From Streptomyces sp. NBC_01294 (GTDB lineage: Bacteria > Actinomycetota > Actinomycetes > Streptomycetales > Streptomycetaceae): a DNA stretch of 64,000 bases. The stretch lies in NCBI RefSeq assembly GCF_035917235.1, contig NZ_CP108423.1, positions 1,736,001-1,800,000 on the forward strand, given 5' to 3'. The notes beneath the pieces were generated by a model, which was given only the letters and a program-made list of their open reading frames with translations, did not search any database and was not told the DNA's origin. The position numbers and the translations under genes were made by a program. Shown here in pieces: positions 60,137-64,000 of the stretch; the stretch's first letter is position 1; each line of letters opens with the position of its first letter.

Positions 60137-61798
60137 TTGGACCTCAACCCTTCCGCTCACATCGACACCTTCGCCCGTGACCATCTGCCACCCGCGGACA
60201 CCTGGCCGGAGCTTGTCTTCGATCTGCCCGAACTGGCCTACCCGGACCGGCTGAACTGCGGGTCCGAGCTCCTCGACGCCACCATCGCCCGGTTCGGGCC
60301 CGGGGGCGCCGACCGTCCGGCGATCCGCAGCACCGCGGGCGAGGTGTGGACGTACGGCGGACTGCGCGAGCGCGTGGACCGCCTCGCCCACGTGCTCACC
60401 GCCGACCTCGGTGTCGTCCCGGGCAACCGCGTGCTCCTGCGCGGGCCCACCGGCCCCTGGCTCGCCGCCTGCTGGCTCGCGGTGATGAAGGCGGGCGCGG
60501 TGGCGGTCACCGTGCTGCCCCAGCAGCGCGCGCAGGAGCTGGCCACGGTGTGCGCGATGGCCCGCGTGGGGCACGCGCTGTGCCACGCGGACGTGCTGGA
60601 CGACCTGGTGAAGGCCGAGGTGCCGGGGCTGCGGATCACCGCGTACGGCGGCGGGGCCCCGGACGATCTGCTCCGGCTGGCCGAGAGACACCGCGAGCCG
60701 TTCCCGGCCGCGCCGACCTCCGCGGACGACGTCGCGCTGATCGCCTTCACCTCCGGGACCACCGGGCAGCCCAAGGGCTGCATGCACTTCCACCGCGACC
60801 TGCTCGCCGTCGCCGACACCTTCTCCCGCAGCGTGCTGCGCCCCCGCCCGGACGACGTCTTCGCGGGCAGTCCGCCGCTCGGGTTCACCTTCGGCCTCGG
60901 CGGGCTGGTCGTCTTCCCGCTGCGGGCCGGCGCGTCCGCGCTGCTGCTGGAGGACGCGGTGCCGCGCCGGCTGCTGCCCGCGCTCGCGGAGCACCGGGTG
61001 ACCGTGCTGTTCACCGCGCCCACCGCGTACCGGACGATGCTGGACGCGCTGGGCCCGTACGACGTGGGCGCCTACGACCTGTCCTCGCTGCGCCGCTGCG
61101 TGTCGGCCGGGGAGAACCTGCCCGCCGCCACCTGGCAGGCCTGGTACGAGCGCACGGGCCTGCGGATCATCAACGGCATCGGGGCGACCGAGCTGCTGCA
61201 CATCTTCATCTCCTCCGCCGACGAGGACATCCGGCCCGGTACGACCGGGCGGGTGGTCCCGGGCTGGCAGGCCCGCGTGGTGGACCGGTCCGGGCGGCCG
61301 GTCGCGGACGACGAGCCGGGGCTGCTGGCCGTGCGCGGCCCGGTGGGCTGCCGCTACCTGGCCGATCCCCGGCAGCGGGAGTACGTACGAGACGGCTGGA
61401 ACCTGACCGGCGACACCTACGTGCGCGATCCGGAGGGCTACTTCCGGTACGTCGCCCGGGCCGACGACATGATCGTCTCGGCGGGGTACAACATCGCCGG
61501 CCCGGAGGTGGAGGAGGCCCTGCTGCGCCACCCGGACGTGGTGGAGGCGGCGGTGGTGGGCCGCCCGGACGAGCGACGCGGGCAGATCGTGGTGGCGTAC
61601 ACCGTCGCGCGCGAGGGCGTGGTGCTGACGGAGGAGGTCCTGCGCACCTTCATGCGGGCGGAGCTGGCCCCGCACAAGTGCCCGCGCTCCTTCGTCTTCC
61701 TGCCCGCACTCCCCCGTACCGCGACGGGCAAGCTGCAGCGCTTCCGCCTGCGGGAGCCCGGGGCCCGGCCCGACCCCGCCCGACAGGTCCTAGAGTGA
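60137..61798 (+). CDS. Aryl-CoA ligase (benzoate/2-aminobenzoate-CoA ligase type)
   Basis: This 553-residue adenylate-forming enzyme attaches CoA to an aromatic acid. The P-loop-like motif is IAFTSGTTGQPKGCMHFHRD, and other core motifs are INGIGATELLHIFIS, GWNLTGDTYV and RTATGKLQRF with the catalytic Lys. The binding-site pattern resembles the benzoate/2-aminobenzoate group. It starts at a TTG (60137) with AGGGGG nine bases upstream; the length fits the family (about 540). It is followed five bases later by a PaaX regulator. Confidence 0.88.
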   Translation: MDLNPSAHIDTFARDHLPPADTWPELVFDLPELAYPDRLNCGSELLDATIARFGPGGADRPAIRSTAGEVWTYGGLRERVDRLAHVLTADLGVVPGNRVLLRGPTGPWLAACWLAVMKAGAVAVTVLPQQRAQELATVCAMARVGHALCHADVLDDLVKAEVPGLRITAYGGGAPDDLLRLAERHREPFPAAPTSADDVALIAFTSGTTGQPKGCMHFHRDLLAVADTFSRSVLRPRPDDVFAGSPPLGFTFGLGGLVVFPLRAGASALLLEDAVPRRLLPALAEHRVTVLFTAPTAYRTMLDALGPYDVGAYDLSSLRRCVSAGENLPAATWQAWYERTGLRIINGIGATELLHIFISSADEDIRPGTTGRVVPGWQARVVDRSGRPVADDEPGLLAVRGPVGCRYLADPRQREYVRDGWNLTGDTYVRDPEGYFRYVARADDMIVSAGYNIAGPEVEEALLRHPDVVEAAVVGRPDERRGQIVVAYTVAREGVVLTEEVLRTFMRAELAPHKCPRSFVFLPALPRTATGKLQRFRLREPGARPDPARQVLE

Positions 61799-61802
61799 AG
61801 CC

Positions 61803-62600
61803 GTGGCCGAGCACACCCCGCGATCCCTGATCGTCACGTTCTACGGAGCCTACGGGCGGGCCTTCGAGGGCCCGGTCCCGGTGTCCGCGCTGATCCGCCT
61901 GCTGGGAGCGGTCGGCGTGGACGCCCCGTCGGTCCGCTCGTCGGTGTCCCGGCTGAAGCGGCGCGGCTTCCTGCTGCCCGAGCGGGCGGCGGACGGCTCG
62001 GCGGCGTACGGGCTCTCCGACGAGGCGCGGCAGCTGCTGGACGACGGCGACCGCCGGATCTACGGCAGCCCGCAGCTGTCGGACGAGTGGCTGGTGGCGG
62101 TGTTCTCCGTGCCGGAGCAGGAACGGCACAAGCGGCACCTGCTGCGCTCCCGGCTGGCCCGGCTCGGGTTCGGCGCGGTGGCGCCGGGCGTCTGGATCGC
62201 CCCGGCCCGGCTGTCGGAGGAGACCGCGCACACGCTGGAGCGCCTGCACCTGACCCCGTACGTGGAACTCTTCCGCGGCGCGCACCTCGGCTTCGCCCCG
62301 ACCGCCGAGGCGGTGGCCCGCTGGTGGGACCTGGCGTCCCTGGCCAAGCAGCACGAGGAGTTCCTCGACCTGCACGAACCCGCTCTGCGCGCCCTCCACT
62401 CGGGCCCGGAGCCGACCCCGGAGGAGGCCTACCGCGGCCACCTCCTCGCCCTGGACTCCTGGCGCCGCCTGCCGTACGCCGACCCGGGCCTGCCGCGCGA
62501 GCTGCTGCCCGCGGACTGGCCGGGCGACCGGTCGGCGGCCGTCTTCGCCGACCTGCACGCGCGGCTGCGGGAACCGGGTGCGCGGTTCGCGCAGCCGTGA
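61803..62600 (+). CDS. PaaX-family transcriptional repressor
   Basis: This 265-residue regulator has the PaaX N-terminal winged helix (SALIRLLGAVGVDAPSVRSSVSRLKRRGFL) and the PaaX C-terminal domain (DEWLVAVFSVPEQERHKRHLLRSRLARLGFGAVAPGVWIAP). PaaX-type repressors are relieved by an aryl-CoA, which fits its place directly after an aryl-CoA ligase. It probably controls the divergent ligase and dehydrogenase promoters in 60020-60136. GTG at 61803. Confidence 0.9.
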   Translation: MAEHTPRSLIVTFYGAYGRAFEGPVPVSALIRLLGAVGVDAPSVRSSVSRLKRRGFLLPERAADGSAAYGLSDEARQLLDDGDRRIYGSPQLSDEWLVAVFSVPEQERHKRHLLRSRLARLGFGAVAPGVWIAPARLSEETAHTLERLHLTPYVELFRGAHLGFAPTAEAVARWWDLASLAKQHEEFLDLHEPALRALHSGPEPTPEEAYRGHLLALDSWRRLPYADPGLPRELLPADWPGDRSAAVFADLHARLREPGARFAQP

Positions 62601-62723
62601 GAGGCCGGAGCGCGCGCCGGGCCCGGCATGCTCCCGGCCTGATCCCTGCCTGATCGACGAGACGGGCCCCGGCGCCCGGGAAATCCGGATGCGCGGGGCC
62701 TGCGCGCCTCGCCAGGATGGGTC

Positions 62724-63563
62724 ATGACCTGGACCTTCACCTCAGACCTCGCCGCCTATCGGGCCGCGGCGGGCCCGGCCGTGGCCGCGCGGCCCGTCTC
62801 CAACACCCTCCTGCTGACCGTGACCGACGGGCTGGAGCGGCGCGGGCCCGCCGCCTACGGCTCCGGCGCTCCCCTCTTCGGCTGGTGGACCGGGGCCGAC
62901 GGGGCCGTCGCCGGCGCACTGCTGTGCACGCCGCCGTTCCCGATGGTGCTCGGCGTGGTGCCGCAAGAGGCGGTCCGGGCGCTGGGGGACGCGCTCGTCA
63001 CCGAGCCGCTGCTCGCCGGGATCCCCGGGTTCAACGCCCGGCGCCCGGACGCGGAGGCGCTGGCCGGGGCCTGGGGGCGGCCGGGCCGGATCGCCGAGGA
63101 CCTCCGTCTGTACCGGCTGGCCGGCCTGGTAGCCCCGGATCCCGCCCCGGCCGGGCGGGCCCGGCCCGCCACCGGGGCGGACCTCCCGCTGCTCCGGGAG
63201 TGGATCGAGGCCTTCCACGTGGAGCTGGGTATTCCGAGACCCGCCTCCGAGGCCTCGCTGCGCGACCGGCTCTCGTACGGCGGGACCCTGCTGTGGGAGC
63301 ACGCCGGAACCCCCGTCTCGCTGGCGTCCTTCTCCCGCCCGATCGGCGCGGCCTGCCGCGTCGGCCCGGTCTACACCCCGCCCGGGGAGCGCGGCCGTCG
63401 CTACGCCGCCGGGGTCACCCACGCGGCGAGCGAAGCGGCGTACGCGGCCGGCGCCTCGGAGGTGCTCCTCTTCACGGACCTGGCCAACCCCACCAGCAAC
63501 GGCGTCTACCAGCGCCTGGGGTACACCCCGGTCGAGGACCGCGCCGTGGTCGTCCCCGTGTGA
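62724..63563 (+). CDS. GNAT-family N-acetyltransferase
   Basis: This 279-residue protein has an N-terminal GNAT-like half and a C-terminal catalytic GNAT domain. The acetyl-CoA pattern is VGPVYTPPGERGRRYAAGVTHAASEAA, followed by VLLFTDLANPTSNGVYQRLGYTPVED, the usual end of the fold. The substrate is unknown. It stands alone between PaaX and the convergent flavin enzyme; the ATG at 62724 has only a weak ribosome site (CAGGATG). Confidence 0.85.
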   Translation: MTWTFTSDLAAYRAAAGPAVAARPVSNTLLLTVTDGLERRGPAAYGSGAPLFGWWTGADGAVAGALLCTPPFPMVLGVVPQEAVRALGDALVTEPLLAGIPGFNARRPDAEALAGAWGRPGRIAEDLRLYRLAGLVAPDPAPAGRARPATGADLPLLREWIEAFHVELGIPRPASEASLRDRLSYGGTLLWEHAGTPVSLASFSRPIGAACRVGPVYTPPGERGRRYAAGVTHAASEAAYAAGASEVLLFTDLANPTSNGVYQRLGYTPVEDRAVVVPV

Positions 63564-63584
63564 GGCCCGGCCGCCGAACCGGCC

Positions 63585-64000
63585 TCAGCCGCGGCCCGTC
63601 GGGGGCTTGCGGCTGCCCGCGCGGTAGGGGGCGGGCCAGGGGGCGCCCGGCCCCTCGTAGGACTGGTCGGCGGCCGCGTGCAGCGTCCAGTGGGGGTCGT
63701 AGAGGTGGGGGCGGCCGAGCGCGCAGAGGTCGGCGCGGCCGGCCAGCAGCAGGGAGTTCACGTCGTCCCAGGAGGAAATGGCGCCGACCGCGATGACGGG
63801 GACGCCGAGCGCGTTGCGGATCCGGTCGGCGAACGGGGTCTGGTACGAGCGCCCGTACTCCGGGGTCTCGTCCGCGACCACCTGGCCGGTCGAGACGTCG
63901 ACGGCGTCCGCGCCGTGGGCGGCGAAGGCGGCCGCGATCTCCACGGCCTCCTCGGGCGAGGTGCCGCCGGGCGCCCAGTCGGTGGCCGACAGCCGCACCG
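63585..64000 (-). CDS. C-terminal part of a probable 2-aminobenzoyl-CoA monooxygenase/reductase (cut by window edge)
   Basis: The visible 137 residues are the end of an old-yellow-enzyme TIM barrel: MRLSATDWAPGG, HGADAVDVSTGQ, PEYGRSYQTPFADRIRN, PVIAVGAISSWDDVNSLLLAGRADLCALGRPHLYDPHWTLHAA. This tail is typical of the bifunctional salicylyl-CoA 5-hydroxylase/2-aminobenzoyl-CoA monooxygenase-reductase. With the aryl-CoA ligase and RidA it points to anthranilate breakdown. The upstream flavin-monooxygenase part would lie beyond position 64000, so a simple OYE reductase cannot be excluded. Confidence 0.75.
   Translation of the reverse strand, partial: VRLSATDWAPGGTSPEEAVEIAAAFAAHGADAVDVSTGQVVADETPEYGRSYQTPFADRIRNALGVPVIAVGAISSWDDVNSLLLAGRADLCALGRPHLYDPHWTLHAAADQSYEGPGAPWPAPYRAGSRKPPTGRG

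Overview
The window is high-GC actinobacterial DNA and almost certainly comes from a Streptomyces chromosome. GC3 is high, GTG and TTG starts are common, and stop/start overlaps (ATGA, GTGA, TTGA) abound. The backbone gene order matches what I recall of the Streptomyces coelicolor SCO5998-SCO6013 region: dxs, xylFGH, the ROK regulator rok7B7, the chitobiose/GlcNAc importer ngcEFG, aconitase acnA and an HTH-fused murA. That match rests on memory of the families; no database search was run.

Layout. 1-5219: start of dxs, a xylose-type ABC importer (xylFGH) and its ROK regulator. 5220-9582: a magnesium-type P-ATPase behind a roughly 325-nt leader that holds a 13-codon Pro/Asp-containing ORF and a strong hairpin, then a membrane protein. 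9596-15983: ngcEFG with a DasR-type site, and acnA. 16207-21676: a Tn7-like transposon (TnsA, TnsB, TnsC, TniQ, one cargo gene) with repeated end sites. It sits between the divergent acnA and murA genes, which carry related ATCTC..GAGAT palindromes. 21953-24104: MarR regulator and HTH-MurA. 24230-28240: an accessory patch of four tightly coupled small genes facing an XRE/unknown/HD-domain trio, flanked by gene remnants. 28425-31401: P450 and a drug-efflux MFS protein.

31457-53199 is the most striking part: what looks like a complete collagen and hydroxyproline utilisation locus. It holds a secreted M9 collagenase, a DPP-IV-like peptidase, an Xaa-Pro aminopeptidase, a five-gene peptide ABC importer, two proline-racemase-family enzymes, an ornithine-cyclodeaminase-family reductase, a DapA-family deaminase, a three-subunit D-hydroxyproline-dehydrogenase-like flavoenzyme and a GntR regulator. 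A 12-nt motif, GTGAMATNNYAC, lies at six positions in front of these transcription units. The importer and the collagenase share an identical 32-nt promoter-operator. A Scabin/pierisin-like ADP-ribosyltransferase sits inside the locus.

53203-64000: a short palindromic repeat, a Sel1/TPR-like protein, a coiled membrane-anchored protein, a heptanucleotide repeat array, a LysR regulator divergent from an atypical SDR and a tautomerase, an ECF41 sigma factor with a likely self-recognised promoter, and an aryl-CoA catabolic cluster (acyl-CoA dehydrogenase, RidA, aryl-CoA ligase, PaaX regulator, C-terminus of a probable 2-aminobenzoyl-CoA monooxygenase/reductase) that runs off the right edge. No rRNA, tRNA or CRISPR array was seen.
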